Source: JAENVT01 sp039931555 (GTDB taxonomy: Bacteria; Actinomycetota; Acidimicrobiia; Acidimicrobiales; Ilumatobacteraceae). From it: a stretch of DNA of 64,000 bases. The notes beneath the pieces were generated by a model. That model was not told the origin of the DNA and searched no databases. It saw only the letters and a program-made list of their open reading frames with translations. Below, piece after piece: positions 27,227-36,065 of the stretch. The DNA is taken from the NCBI GenBank assembly GCA_039931555.1, contig JBDTRP010000154.1, positions 62,001 to 126,000 on the forward strand. The letters are read 5' to 3'. Positions within the stretch are counted from its first letter, which is position 1, and each line of letters starts with the position of its first letter. Both the position numbers and the translations under genes were made by a program.

Positions 27227-28588
27227 ATGAAGTTCGGCATCTTCTACGAGCACCAGATCGGGCGACCCTGGGACGACGGCACCGAGCACCAGTTGATCTC
27301 CGACGCCCTCGACCAGGTCGAGTTGGCCGACTCGCTCGGCATCCAATACGTCTGGGAGGTCGAGCACCACTTCTTGGAGGAGTACAGCCACTCGTCGGCG
27401 CCGGAGGTGTTCCTGGCGGCATGCAGTCAGCGCACCAAGAACATGCGCCTCGGCCACGGCATCATCCTGACCGCCCCGAAGTTCAACCATCCGGCGCGCA
27501 CCGCCGAGCGGGTCAGCATGCTCGACCTGGTGTCGGGCGGCCGCGTCGAGTTCGGTAGCGGCGAGTCGTCGAGCGAGGCCGAGCTGGGCGGCTTCGGCGT
27601 GAATCCGCTGGAGAAGCGTGAACAGTGGCTGGAGGGTCTCGAGGTGGCCGTTCGGTGCATGGCCGAGACCCCCTTCACCGGCGTGGACGGCAAGTACGTG
27701 CAGATGCCGCCGCGCAACGTGATCCCCAAACCGATGCAGAAGCCGCACCCGCCGCTGTGGGTCGCGTGCAGTCGCCGCGAGACCATCCTGCTGGCCGCAG
27801 AGAAGGGCATGGGAGCGTTGACGTTCGCCTTCATCGATCCCGAGGAGGCGGTCAACTGGGTCACCGAGTACGAACGCACCTTCACCGAGAAGTGCCACCC
27901 CGTCGGCTTCAGCGTCAATCCACAGGTCGCGTGCGTCAGCCCGATGATGCTGCACCACGACGAGGACGAGGCCATCCGTCGCGGCTCCGAAGGCGCCAAC
28001 TTCTTCGGCTACTCACTCGGCCACTTCTACGTCTTCGGCGAACATCAGCCCGGCAAGACCGATGTCTGGTCGCAGTACATCGAGCGTCGCGCTGCGCAGG
28101 GCTACGACCCCGACGCGATTGCCGCGGCAGTCAAGGCAGACACCCTCGGGGCCAAGCAGGCAGCGGGCGATTCGACCGGGCTGCGCGGCAGCGTCGGCAC
28201 ACCGGCCCAGGTACGCGAGTACCTGCGTCGATTCGAGGAAGCCGGTGTCGATCAGGTGATCTTCGTGCTGCAAGCGGGCCGCAACCAGCACGACCACATC
28301 ATGGAGTCGATCGAGATCTTCGGTCGCGAGATCCTGCCCGAGTTCCTCGACCGCGACGAGGCGCAGGTCGCCTCCAAGCAGCGGCGCCTGGCACCGGCGA
28401 TCGAGGCGGCGATGCAGCGCCGAGCCAAGGACTACCAGCCGGCGGATCTCGGCGACTACTCGTTTCCGGCGTTGCCGGTGCAGTGGGCGAAGGCGACCGG
28501 GTCGCCCGAGCTCGAGGCGACATTGCAGCAATGGGCCGACGACCGTGCCGCCGGCAGACGAGACCTCGGCGCAGGGATCACGGGGTAG
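27227..28588 (+). CDS. Luciferase-like flavin-dependent oxidoreductase (LLM class)
   Basis: 453 residues. The barrel starts MKFGIFYEHQIGRPW and includes VWEVEHHFLEEYSHSSAPEVFLAA and GGRVEFGSGESSSEAELGG, as in bacterial luciferase and F420- or FMN-dependent monooxygenases. A C-terminal extension of about 60 residues beyond the barrel is longer than usual. It is cytoplasmic and its substrate is unknown. Its ATG lies two bases after the aminotransferase stop, so it is co-transcribed and may act on the same compound. The end overlaps the convergent alditol-oxidase-like gene by 11 bases. Confidence 0.88.
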   Translation: MKFGIFYEHQIGRPWDDGTEHQLISDALDQVELADSLGIQYVWEVEHHFLEEYSHSSAPEVFLAACSQRTKNMRLGHGIILTAPKFNHPARTAERVSMLDLVSGGRVEFGSGESSSEAELGGFGVNPLEKREQWLEGLEVAVRCMAETPFTGVDGKYVQMPPRNVIPKPMQKPHPPLWVACSRRETILLAAEKGMGALTFAFIDPEEAVNWVTEYERTFTEKCHPVGFSVNPQVACVSPMMLHHDEDEAIRRGSEGANFFGYSLGHFYVFGEHQPGKTDVWSQYIERRAAQGYDPDAIAAAVKADTLGAKQAAGDSTGLRGSVGTPAQVREYLRRFEEAGVDQVIFVLQAGRNQHDHIMESIEIFGREILPEFLDRDEAQVASKQRRLAPAIEAAMQRRAKDYQPADLGDYSFPALPVQWAKATGSPELEATLQQWADDRAAGRRDLGAGITG

Positions 28589-29840
28589 CGACCAGCACGT
28601 TGTGGAGGTAGGCGTTGCGGAACTTCCCGGTCGGGTCCCATTCGGCCTGGAGTTGGGCGAAGGCTCCGAGGCGTTCGAAGCGTGAGCGCACGACACCGCC
28701 GTCGAGGGTCGACAGCTTGCCCCAATGCGGACGCGGCGCAAACGGTTCGAGCGCAGTCTCGACCCGCGCCAGCACCGGTTGCACCTCGGGCCACGACGGG
28801 ATCCACGTGAAGTGGAGCACGATGCAATCACGCTGGTAGCACGGGCTGAGCCACAGCGTGTCGGCGGCAACAGCACGCACCTCGGAGATCTTCAGCACGG
28901 GAGCCAACTCCGCGCCCAGGCCGATCAGGGTACGCATTGCTTCGGGGCCATCGGATGCGGCGACGAACAACTCCGACTGCAACTCGTCACCACTGCTCGG
29001 AGTGAATCCCATACGGAAGTGCGGCAACCGTTCGTGCCACGGTCCGGCGACACCCATCTGCTCGGTGCACGGCTCAGCCGACAGTTCAGCGACCGGATGC
29101 ACGTTGCGAGTCGCCGGGACCGCACCCAACCGGACCGCGACGGCGTCGCCCTCATCGGGCTCCAGACGTTGCTTGCGCCACACCTGTTCGACGTGGTCCG
29201 GCCGCCAGGTCGTGAACAGGCTGACGCTGTACCCATCCGCCATGATCTCGCCGAGGTGGTCGATTGCCGCGCCCATCGGGAGGTGCTCGTAGACGTGCTG
29301 CCAGACCGTGAAGGTCGGCTGGATCTCCAACGTGAGGCGCGTCGCGATCCCGACTGCGCCGAGGTTCACGCCGAGCGCGGCCATCAGGTCGGGGTCGGTG
29401 TCGCGTGAGACCTCGACGATGTCACCGGACGCCACCACGAGTTGCATTGCAGTCACCGCCGTTGCCAGGCCGCCATTGCCCACGCCCGACCCGTGGGTGC
29501 CCGTTGCGCACGCTCCTGCCACTGAGATGTGCGGCAGCGATGCCAGGTTGGCCAGGGCCCACCCATGTTCGTCGAGGTGCGACGCCAACTCCCCGTACTT
29601 GATCCCGCCGTCGATCGTCACCGTGTGCGCCACGCTGTCGATGTCGACAACGCGGTCGAGTTTCGCCATCGAGATCAGGTCTCCGGTGGTGTCGGCGATC
29701 GTGTTGAAGGAATGCCTGCTGCCGACGGCACGCAGCTTGGTGCTCGCCGCGACTGCCGACTGGACGTCATCAACCGTCGCGGGTTGGTGGTACCGCTCGG
29801 CCCCGTACTGCACATTGCCGGCCCAGTTCCGTTCGGCCAT
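28578..29840 (-). CDS. FAD-dependent alditol/L-gulono-lactone oxidase-type enzyme
   Basis: 420 residues of the VAO/FAD family. The FAD domain has GSRHSFN, whose His corresponds to the covalent flavin attachment site of alditol oxidase, and ACATGTHGSGVGNGG, the second pyrophosphate-binding stretch. The C-terminus LQAEWDPTGKFRN is the family's substrate-domain end. It should oxidise a sugar alcohol or aldonolactone with oxygen, releasing hydrogen peroxide. GAGGGGG precedes the ATG at 29840. It is divergent from the cupin-MarR pair, so one of the two operator palindromes in between may also control it. Confidence 0.88.
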   Translation of the reverse strand: MAERNWAGNVQYGAERYHQPATVDDVQSAVAASTKLRAVGSRHSFNTIADTTGDLISMAKLDRVVDIDSVAHTVTIDGGIKYGELASHLDEHGWALANLASLPHISVAGACATGTHGSGVGNGGLATAVTAMQLVVASGDIVEVSRDTDPDLMAALGVNLGAVGIATRLTLEIQPTFTVWQHVYEHLPMGAAIDHLGEIMADGYSVSLFTTWRPDHVEQVWRKQRLEPDEGDAVAVRLGAVPATRNVHPVAELSAEPCTEQMGVAGPWHERLPHFRMGFTPSSGDELQSELFVAASDGPEAMRTLIGLGAELAPVLKISEVRAVAADTLWLSPCYQRDCIVLHFTWIPSWPEVQPVLARVETALEPFAPRPHWGKLSTLDGGVVRSRFERLGAFAQLQAEWDPTGKFRNAYLHNVLVATP

Positions 29841-29885
29841 GGATCCCCCTCGGTGTCACCGCCGAAGCTACTGCACGTCGATCTC

Positions 29886-29900
29886 GTCAATCAGGTTGAC
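29886..29900. promoter_or_regulatory. Operator palindrome 1 (MarR-type)
   Basis: GTCAATCAGGTTGAC, an inverted repeat GTCAA-N5-TTGAC. It lies 43 bp, about four helical turns, from an almost identical site. Confidence 0.6.
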
Positions 29901-29928
29901 CATGTTGATCGCGTTGTGTATCGTGATC

Positions 29929-29943
29929 GTCAATCAAGTTGAC
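29929..29943. promoter_or_regulatory. Operator palindrome 2 (MarR-type)
   Basis: GTCAATCAAGTTGAC, matching the first site at 14 of 15 positions. It ends 16 bases before the cupin ATG, in a position to block transcription or initiation. The MarR regulator encoded downstream is the obvious ligand. Confidence 0.65.
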
Positions 29944-29959
29944 GAAAGAGGTTCTGCGG

Positions 29960-30331
29960 ATGTCGATCATTCATGCACCGACCGAAGCCACGCACGACCT
30001 CGGCGCGGCACGGTTCACATCGCTGGCCACACCGAGCCGTGGCAGCACCGAGACTGCCGTCTGGCAGGTCGAGATCGAGGTCGGCGCGCCGGCGACACCG
30101 CACTCGCTGACCCGAGAAGAAGTGTTCGTCGTGCTCGACGGCATCGCGTCCGTGCGGATCGGCGCGGTCTACGGCTTGGCCGCGCGGGGCGATGCGATCG
30201 TGGTCCCTGCCGACACCGAGTTCGAGTTGTCGAACGGCGGTGACGTCGCGCTGCGGCTGCTCTGCTGCTTCCCGGTCGGAGGCCAGGCACGGCTCGACGG
30301 CGCCACGTTCACGCCTCCGTGGGCTGAGTGA
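29960..30331 (+). CDS. Small cupin-domain protein
   Basis: 123 residues with one cupin barrel: the first motif region is PHSLTREEVFVVLDG and the second is GDAIVVPADTEFELSNGG. The metal-binding His set is incomplete (only one His in motif 1 and none clear in motif 2), so this may be a binding or structural cupin, not an enzyme. GAGG eight bases before the ATG at 29960 supports that start. It overlaps the MarR gene by four bases (GTGA), and two operator palindromes lie upstream. Confidence 0.85.
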   Translation: MSIIHAPTEATHDLGAARFTSLATPSRGSTETAVWQVEIEVGAPATPHSLTREEVFVVLDGIASVRIGAVYGLAARGDAIVVPADTEFELSNGGDVALRLLCCFPVGGQARLDGATFTPPWAE

Positions 30332-30795
30332 CCGCCGACGATCAGGCGGTGCCGCTGGCACGGCTGCTGGCCATGTCGTACCGACTGCTGATCGACAGTC
30401 TGCACACCCGCCTCCGCGAACAGGGGTGGACCGACGTGCGACCGGCATTCGGGTTCGTGCTCTTGGCCACGCGCGACCGCGCTACCACCTCGACCGAGTT
30501 GGCGACCGTGCTGAGCGTCAGCAAGCAGGCAGCATCCAAGCTCATCGACGCAATGGAGGAGGCGGGATTCGTATCACGATCGCCAGGTGTGCGCGACGCC
30601 CGCGAACGCATCGTCGAACTCGCCGACCGTGGGCATCGCCTGCTCACTGCGGTCGAGCAGATCTATCGAGACCTCGAAGCCGAGTGGGTCACCGTGATCG
30701 GCAACCGGGGGGTCGAACTGACGCGGCGGAACCTGTCGCGCGTCGTTCTCGCGGCACACGGTGGAGTCTTCCCGTCGATCCGCCCGACGCCGTGA
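30328..30795 (+). CDS. MarR-family transcriptional regulator
   Basis: 155 residues. The winged helix is clear: RDRATTSTELATVLSVSKQAASKLIDAMEEAGFVSRSPGVRDARERIVEL. MarR proteins are ligand-released dimeric repressors that bind short palindromes. Starting with GTG inside the cupin stop codon, it is coupled to the cupin gene and very likely represses the cupin-marR promoter through the two GTCAA-N5-TTGAC sites. The ligand is unknown; it may be a substrate or product of the adjacent oxidase. A full copy of the dispersed palindromic element follows. Confidence 0.9.
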   Translation: MTADDQAVPLARLLAMSYRLLIDSLHTRLREQGWTDVRPAFGFVLLATRDRATTSTELATVLSVSKQAASKLIDAMEEAGFVSRSPGVRDARERIVELADRGHRLLTAVEQIYRDLEAEWVTVIGNRGVELTRRNLSRVVLAAHGGVFPSIRPTP

Positions 30796-30901
30796 CCGAG
30801 GTCGATACCTCGTGCCGGGTGCGACCGGTGATGAGGGCACGCACCACGGATACAGATCGCCGGGGGTGCGCGTTGTTCACCCACCGTCGCCAGCGGGCTG
30901 G

Positions 30902-30998
30902 GTCGGGCGCGATTCCGGTATTCCCCGTACCGAAATCGAACCCGTTGAGCCTGGTTGGGCGACCTGTGAGTACCGGGAGTACCGAAATCGCGCCCGAC
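30902..30998 (+). repeat. Dispersed palindromic element, copy B (full length)
   Basis: 97 bp bounded by GTCGGGCGCGATTCCGGTA and TACCGAAATCGCGCCCGAC, which are inverted complements with one mismatch. It lies in the 304-bp convergent gap between the MarR gene and the Rieske-ThDP gene; nothing else is visible in that gap. Confidence 0.85.
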
Positions 30999-31099
30999 CG
31001 ATATCCGGACGGATGCAGCGCGCACAGATCGGCGCAACTGCATTCCAGACATCACGTCGGACGTGAACGCAGGGCCTACGTCGCCCGACGGCTCGATAC

Positions 31100-33037
31100 C
31101 TAGATCAGTTCCGGGTCACATCGGATGGCGACCGTCGCCGGACCGTCTGCCGCGAACAGTCGCTCGAACGCGCCGTCGAGGTCTGCGACGTCGTCGACCC
31201 GAATTCCGGTCGCACCGCACAGCGTCGCGAACGCGGCGAAGTCGGGGTTGTGCAAGCTGGTCTGCCACACGTCGTACTCGGCGGCGCGTTGCTCCTTGCT
31301 GATCTTGCCGAGCACGCCGTTGTCGAGCAGCACGTGGCGAACGGGGATGCCGTACTTCACGGCGGTGGTCACTTCCGCGAGGTACTGACCGAAGCCGCCG
31401 TCGCCCGTCACGGCGAGGATCGGTCGGTGCGGCGCCGCTGCCCAGGCGCCGAGCGCGGCGGGGTACCCGAATCCGATCGAGCCGAGGTACCCCGACATCA
31501 ACACGTCTTGCCCGCTGGTCTCGAAGTAGCGCCCGAACGAGTAGGTGTTGTTGCCGACGTCGACGCAGATCACCGCGTCCGATGGGCAGCGTCGACCGAG
31601 CGAAGCAAAGAGCGCCGCCGAGCCGACACCGACCGGCGAGGCATCGCCAACCCGTTGTTGCTTCTCGGCACGCCACAATGCCCACCTCGCTGCAAGGTCG
31701 GCGCGTTGATCGACCGCTGCCGTGGCACCGAGCCGTTCACTCAACGCCTTCAGCGTGACCGCGGCATCGCCGAGCACACCCACGTCGACACCGTGGAAGC
31801 GACCGATGGCGGCATGATCGTCGTCGATCTGCACGATCGCCTTGTACGGCGCAATACCGGTGTGGTTCGAGAACGAGGCTCCGATCACGATCAGCAGGTC
31901 GCTCTCGTTCATCAACCACGACGCAACGGGTGTGCCGCTGCGGCCGAGCACGCCCGCACCGAGGGGATGGCTGTCGGGTACCAGCCCCTTTGCCTTGAAC
32001 GTCGTCAACACCGGCGCACCCAGGTGGTCGCCCAGTTCGATGACGTCGGCGACCGCACCCCGCGCGCCGTGGCCGACGATCACCACGGGGCGAGCCGCGT
32101 TGCGGAGGGCGTCGAGCGCCCGCTGCAACGACTCGTCGGATGGTGCGACGCGGCGATCCGCGAGTCGACCGGCCGGGCCGTTGACCTTCGTCGACGGCGC
32201 CGGCACGACCTGCACCTCGTCGGGGATGATGAGGTGGGTGACGGTGCGGTCGTCGAGCGCGTGCTTCACTGCCAACGCCGCCAGTTCGGAGTGGTCTGAG
32301 CCGGTCTGGATCGTGCGGTTGAACTCGGCGACATCGGCGAACGCGGCGCCGAGATCGAGATCTTGAAAGGCACCCCGACCGAGCACCTTCGACGGCACCT
32401 GGCCCGAGATCGACACCACCGGCGCACGATCGACCTTGGCGTCGTACAGGCCGGTCAGCAGGTTGGTGGAGCCCGGCCCGGCAATGGCGATGCACGCCGC
32501 CGGCCGGCCGGTCAGCTTGGCGTAGGCCGACGCGGCGAACGATGCAGCACCCTCGTGCCGAATGCCGATGTAGGTGATGTCGCCACGCTGCTCGGCCCGC
32601 CGCAGCGCGTCGGCGAGCCCGAGGTTGCTGTGGCCGACCATCCCGAACACGTGGGTGATGCCCCACGCGACGAGCGTCTCGACGATCGAATCCGACACCG
32701 TGCGAGCCTCAGCGTGGCGTTGCGGCAGTGCGACGTACACGCCGTCGTCGCGCACCTCGACGGGATAGGTCATGACGCTGTCACTCGATCCCTCCGGCGG
32801 CCGACCGGTGATCGGGTCGTAGTCGTAGCCATGCCACGGGCAGCGCAGCCAGCCGTTCTCGATGCTGCCCTCCCCCAGCGGGCCACCCTGATGCGGGCAC
32901 CGGTTGTCGAGCGCCCCATACCGCTGGCCGACCCGGCAGAGCGCCACCGTTCGCCGATCGACGGTGACGGCGCGCACGCGGCCATCGTCGAGACCGTCGA
33001 CCTCAGCGACCTTGTACCACTGCGACTCGTCGCTCAT
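31100..33037 (-). CDS. Rieske-ThDP enzyme fusion (acetolactate synthase-like)
   Basis: 645 residues. An N-terminal Rieske domain (about 1-105; CPHQGG and CPWHGYDYD give both Cys-His pairs) is fused to a complete thiamine-diphosphate enzyme: a Pyr domain with IRHEGAASFAASAYAK (catalytic Glu), a central domain, and a PP domain with VTGDGGFGQYLAEVTTAVKYGIPV and a downstream Asn region. Acetolactate-synthase-like enzymes do not normally carry Rieske domains. The substrate is unknown. The ATG at 33037 overlaps the stop of a second Rieske fusion (ATGA), so both products should be made together and may share electrons. Confidence 0.92.
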   Translation of the reverse strand: MSDESQWYKVAEVDGLDDGRVRAVTVDRRTVALCRVGQRYGALDNRCPHQGGPLGEGSIENGWLRCPWHGYDYDPITGRPPEGSSDSVMTYPVEVRDDGVYVALPQRHAEARTVSDSIVETLVAWGITHVFGMVGHSNLGLADALRRAEQRGDITYIGIRHEGAASFAASAYAKLTGRPAACIAIAGPGSTNLLTGLYDAKVDRAPVVSISGQVPSKVLGRGAFQDLDLGAAFADVAEFNRTIQTGSDHSELAALAVKHALDDRTVTHLIIPDEVQVVPAPSTKVNGPAGRLADRRVAPSDESLQRALDALRNAARPVVIVGHGARGAVADVIELGDHLGAPVLTTFKAKGLVPDSHPLGAGVLGRSGTPVASWLMNESDLLIVIGASFSNHTGIAPYKAIVQIDDDHAAIGRFHGVDVGVLGDAAVTLKALSERLGATAAVDQRADLAARWALWRAEKQQRVGDASPVGVGSAALFASLGRRCPSDAVICVDVGNNTYSFGRYFETSGQDVLMSGYLGSIGFGYPAALGAWAAAPHRPILAVTGDGGFGQYLAEVTTAVKYGIPVRHVLLDNGVLGKISKEQRAAEYDVWQTSLHNPDFAAFATLCGATGIRVDDVADLDGAFERLFAADGPATVAIRCDPELI

Positions 33038-34698
33038 TGCCCGACTCCGGCGTAGGCGACCCCGGTGAGCGCAGCGACGTCGCGGTCGATCGTCATCAAA
33101 TCGTCGAGCTCGAAGTCGCTGACGTGGTGGTGCCCGCATGCTCGGGCCAGCACGCACACCAATTCGGTGGTCGCTCGGAGGAACCGGCCGAGCCGTTGGC
33201 CGGCCTCGTCGATCGGGAGTCTGGCGCGCAGCAGCGGGTCCTGTGTGGCGATGCCGACCGGACAGCGATCCGTGTTGCATGCGCGCATTCCGACGCATCC
33301 GATCGCCTGGAGTGCTGAGTTGGCCATCGCCACCGCGTCGGCGCCGAGCGCCAATGCCTTGGCGATGTCGGCCGCCGTGCGGATCCCTCCGGTGGCGATC
33401 AACGTCACACCGGAGCGTTCGCTGCGATCGAGGTGCCTTCGCGCCCGGGCAAGCGCGGCCATGGTCGGCACCGAGATGTTGTCGCGGAACAGCCGCGGCG
33501 CGGCGCCGGTCCCGCCGCCCCGACCGTCGAGGATGATGTAATCGAAGCCGATCGTCAGGGCCGCGTCGATGTCGGCCTCCACGTGCTGTGCCGAGAGCTT
33601 GGCGCCCACCGGAACGCCGCCCGAACGCTGCTTGGCCCAGGCGACGAACTCGGCGATCTCGGCGATGCTGTTGAACTGCCGGAACCGTGCCGGCGACACC
33701 GCGGGCGTGCCTTCGGCGAGCCCGCGAACTTCGGCGATACGTCCGCGCACCTTCGGACCGGGGAGGTGCCCCCCAGTGCCGGTCTTCGCGCCCTGCCCGA
33801 ACTTGAGGTGGAAGGCCTGCACCTCGTCGAGCACCGACTCGCGCCAGCCGAAGCCGCCCGACGCAAGCTCGTAGAAGTACCGCGAGTTCTCCGCCTGCTC
33901 CTCCGGCAGCATGCCGCCTTCACCCGAGCAGATGCCCGTGCCTGCGAGCTCCGCCCCGCGTGCGAGCGCGGTCTTCGCCTCCTGCGACAGTGCACCGAAG
34001 CTCATGTCACTGACGAAGATGGGGATGTCGAGTTGCAGCGGGCGCTTTGCGTTCGAGCCGATCACGACCTGCGTGCCGACCACCTCGTCGTCGAGCAACG
34101 GGAAGCGCGCCAACTGTGCTGTCGCGAACAGCAACGAGTCCCACGACGGCAGCAATGCGCGTTCCACACCCATCGCCGCGACGGGGCCGTGGTGACCGAC
34201 GCGGTCGAGACCGTGCAAGGCCAGCTCGTGGATGCCGGCGACGAACGGTTCCTCAGCGGTGTCGGCATGGGCGTTGAGGTAGTGGTGCTCGTACTCGTCG
34301 ACGGGACCATCGAGCGACAGCCCCTCGACCTGGCGGTAGTCGGCGAGCTCGATTCGGTCGATGTACACGGCACCGTCCGTGACGGTGCTGCGGAAGTGTC
34401 GGAGCCGGTCGGAGGTGTCGTAGGTCGACACGCCGGTGTCCATTCGATAGTCCCACCCGTGCACACCACAGATCAGATTCGGGCCGTCGACCTTCCCGTC
34501 TGCCAGGAGAGCGCCGCGGTGGCGACAGCGGCCCGACAGCACGCTGTGCTGGTCGTCCCAGCGCACCACCACCAGATCCACTCCGTCGACGAAAGCCGCC
34601 GCTGGTTTGCGGTCGTCGAGCTGATCCAAGTCGATCACCCTCACCGGGTCGATCAGTGCTGCCGGCTTGGTGATGGTGAGCCCAAACGATTCCTGCAT
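33034..34698 (-). CDS. Rieske-glutamate synthase FMN-domain fusion
   Basis: 554 residues. The Rieske-type N-terminus (CRHRGALL and CGVHGWDY) occupies about 20-115. The rest is a FMN-binding TIM barrel like the synthase domain of GltB: PIFVSDMSFGALSQEAKTA, GEGGMLPEE, LKFGQGAKTGTGGHLPG, IILDGRGGGTGAAP and a cysteine stretch CVGMRACNTDRCPVG that resembles the [3Fe-4S] site. There is no glutaminase domain. It probably oxidises or transfers nitrogen or electrons for a small molecule together with the Rieske-ThDP enzyme. The ATG at 34698 is preferred; a GTG at 34704 is the alternative. Confidence 0.9.
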   Translation of the reverse strand: MQESFGLTITKPAALIDPVRVIDLDQLDDRKPAAAFVDGVDLVVVRWDDQHSVLSGRCRHRGALLADGKVDGPNLICGVHGWDYRMDTGVSTYDTSDRLRHFRSTVTDGAVYIDRIELADYRQVEGLSLDGPVDEYEHHYLNAHADTAEEPFVAGIHELALHGLDRVGHHGPVAAMGVERALLPSWDSLLFATAQLARFPLLDDEVVGTQVVIGSNAKRPLQLDIPIFVSDMSFGALSQEAKTALARGAELAGTGICSGEGGMLPEEQAENSRYFYELASGGFGWRESVLDEVQAFHLKFGQGAKTGTGGHLPGPKVRGRIAEVRGLAEGTPAVSPARFRQFNSIAEIAEFVAWAKQRSGGVPVGAKLSAQHVEADIDAALTIGFDYIILDGRGGGTGAAPRLFRDNISVPTMAALARARRHLDRSERSGVTLIATGGIRTAADIAKALALGADAVAMANSALQAIGCVGMRACNTDRCPVGIATQDPLLRARLPIDEAGQRLGRFLRATTELVCVLARACGHHHVSDFELDDLMTIDRDVAALTGVAYAGVGQ

Positions 34699-34760
34699 GG
34701 TCACATCGTGTCATCGGAGGGCCGAACGTTTCAGAAAATCCGGAACCCCGCTACTGCAAG

Positions 34761-34766
34761 TACCGT
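34761..34766 (+). promoter_or_regulatory. -10 box upstream of the serpin gene
   Basis: TACCGT ending nine bases before the ATG at 34776; little room for a ribosome-binding site. Confidence 0.4.
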
Positions 34767-34775
34767 CGAACCATC

Positions 34776-36065
34776 ATGCATGGCAGGCGATTCGGGATCG
34801 TGTCGGTGCTGGCCTTGAGCACCGTGTCGTGCGGAGATGACGGCGCTGCGCCAGCGACGGGTTCCGTGCCCGTCGCCGCTGGGGTCGCGGTGCAGGTCGC
34901 GGCCCGCGTGCCGTCGACTGCCGATCCTGGTGTCGCCGGTCGAGCCATCGCTGCGTTCGGGCTTGACCTGTTCACCTCGGTCAGGACCACGTCGACTGCC
35001 GGCGACAACGTGACGGTGTCACCGGCGAGCGTCTCCTTCGCGCTGGCGATGTTGGAGCCCGGCACGGTTGGCGCCGCGCAAGCCCAACTGCGCAGCCTGC
35101 TGCGGATCGACGACCCGGCGACCTTTCATGCCTCGATGAACGCGCTCCAGCAGAACCTGCAGGCCCGCGCGCCGACCACCTTCTCCCCCAGCGACGACCC
35201 TGGCGAGGTGCTGGTGCGAATCGCCAACGCGGCGTACCTTCAGCGTGGCTATCCGTTCGGGCAGGCGTACCCCCAGGCCGTCGGATCGAGCTATGGACCC
35301 GTGCTGAACGAGGTCGACTTCCGCCCCGATCCCGACGCGGTCGCCCATGCGATCAACGCCTTCGTCGCCGACACGACCAACGACCGCATCCCGCACCTGG
35401 TCGCCGACGGCGTGATCCGTCCCGATACCGTGCTGGCCCTCGTCAACGCCTTGTACCTGAAGGCCTCCTGGCTGGGGACCTTCGACGAATCAGCAACGGT
35501 CGATCAGCAGTTCACCAAGCTCGACGGCACGGCGCAGACGGTCCCGATGATGCATGGTGGCAGCGATTCCTCGGCACGAGGCAACGGTTGGGTCGGCGCG
35601 ACCAAGACGTACACCGGTGGCCTGACAGCTCAGTTCATCCTGCCCGACGATGGCCTCTTCGACGAGATCGCCACCAACCTCGACCGGGTGTTCGACGACT
35701 ACACCGCCAATCAGACCAGCCCTTCCACGCTGGCCTTGCCGCGGTTCGACCTCCGCTTCAGCACCGAGCTGACGCCCGCGTTGCAAGCCCTCGGCCTGAA
35801 GGCCATCTCTGCACAGAACGGACTGCTGGGTGTGGCCAACGACCCGCGCCTCATCGTCGACAAGGTCATCCACCAGACCGACGTGGCCATGGACGAGAAG
35901 GGCACCGAGGCCGCTGCGGCAACGGTGGTGCTTGCCTACCCCACGAGTGCTCCGGTCAACGCGCCGGTGCCAGTCGTGCTCGACCGGCCGTTCCTGTACC
36001 GCATCGTCGACGACCAATCGGGCGCGACGCTCTTCGTCGGGCAGGTCGTCAATCCAGTTACGTGA
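34776..36065 (+). CDS. Serpin (serine protease inhibitor), probably exported
   Basis: 429 residues. A short hydrophobic N-terminus ends STVSCGDDG, a possible but imperfect lipobox, so the protein is probably exported. The serpin core shows VSPASVSFALAML, IANAAYLQRGYPF, ALVNALYLKASWLGTFD and, at the end, DRPFLYRIVDDQSGATLFVGQV. The reactive loop hinge EKGTEAAAATVV matches inhibitory serpins (small residues at P12-P9). Counting from the P17 Glu gives P1-P1' as Thr-Ser, so a target with a preference for small residues is possible. Serpins are uncommon in bacteria. The gene overlaps the end of the convergent mtfA gene by eight bases. Confidence 0.92.
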   Translation: MHGRRFGIVSVLALSTVSCGDDGAAPATGSVPVAAGVAVQVAARVPSTADPGVAGRAIAAFGLDLFTSVRTTSTAGDNVTVSPASVSFALAMLEPGTVGAAQAQLRSLLRIDDPATFHASMNALQQNLQARAPTTFSPSDDPGEVLVRIANAAYLQRGYPFGQAYPQAVGSSYGPVLNEVDFRPDPDAVAHAINAFVADTTNDRIPHLVADGVIRPDTVLALVNALYLKASWLGTFDESATVDQQFTKLDGTAQTVPMMHGGSDSSARGNGWVGATKTYTGGLTAQFILPDDGLFDEIATNLDRVFDDYTANQTSPSTLALPRFDLRFSTELTPALQALGLKAISAQNGLLGVANDPRLIVDKVIHQTDVAMDEKGTEAAAATVVLAYPTSAPVNAPVPVVLDRPFLYRIVDDQSGATLFVGQVVNPVT

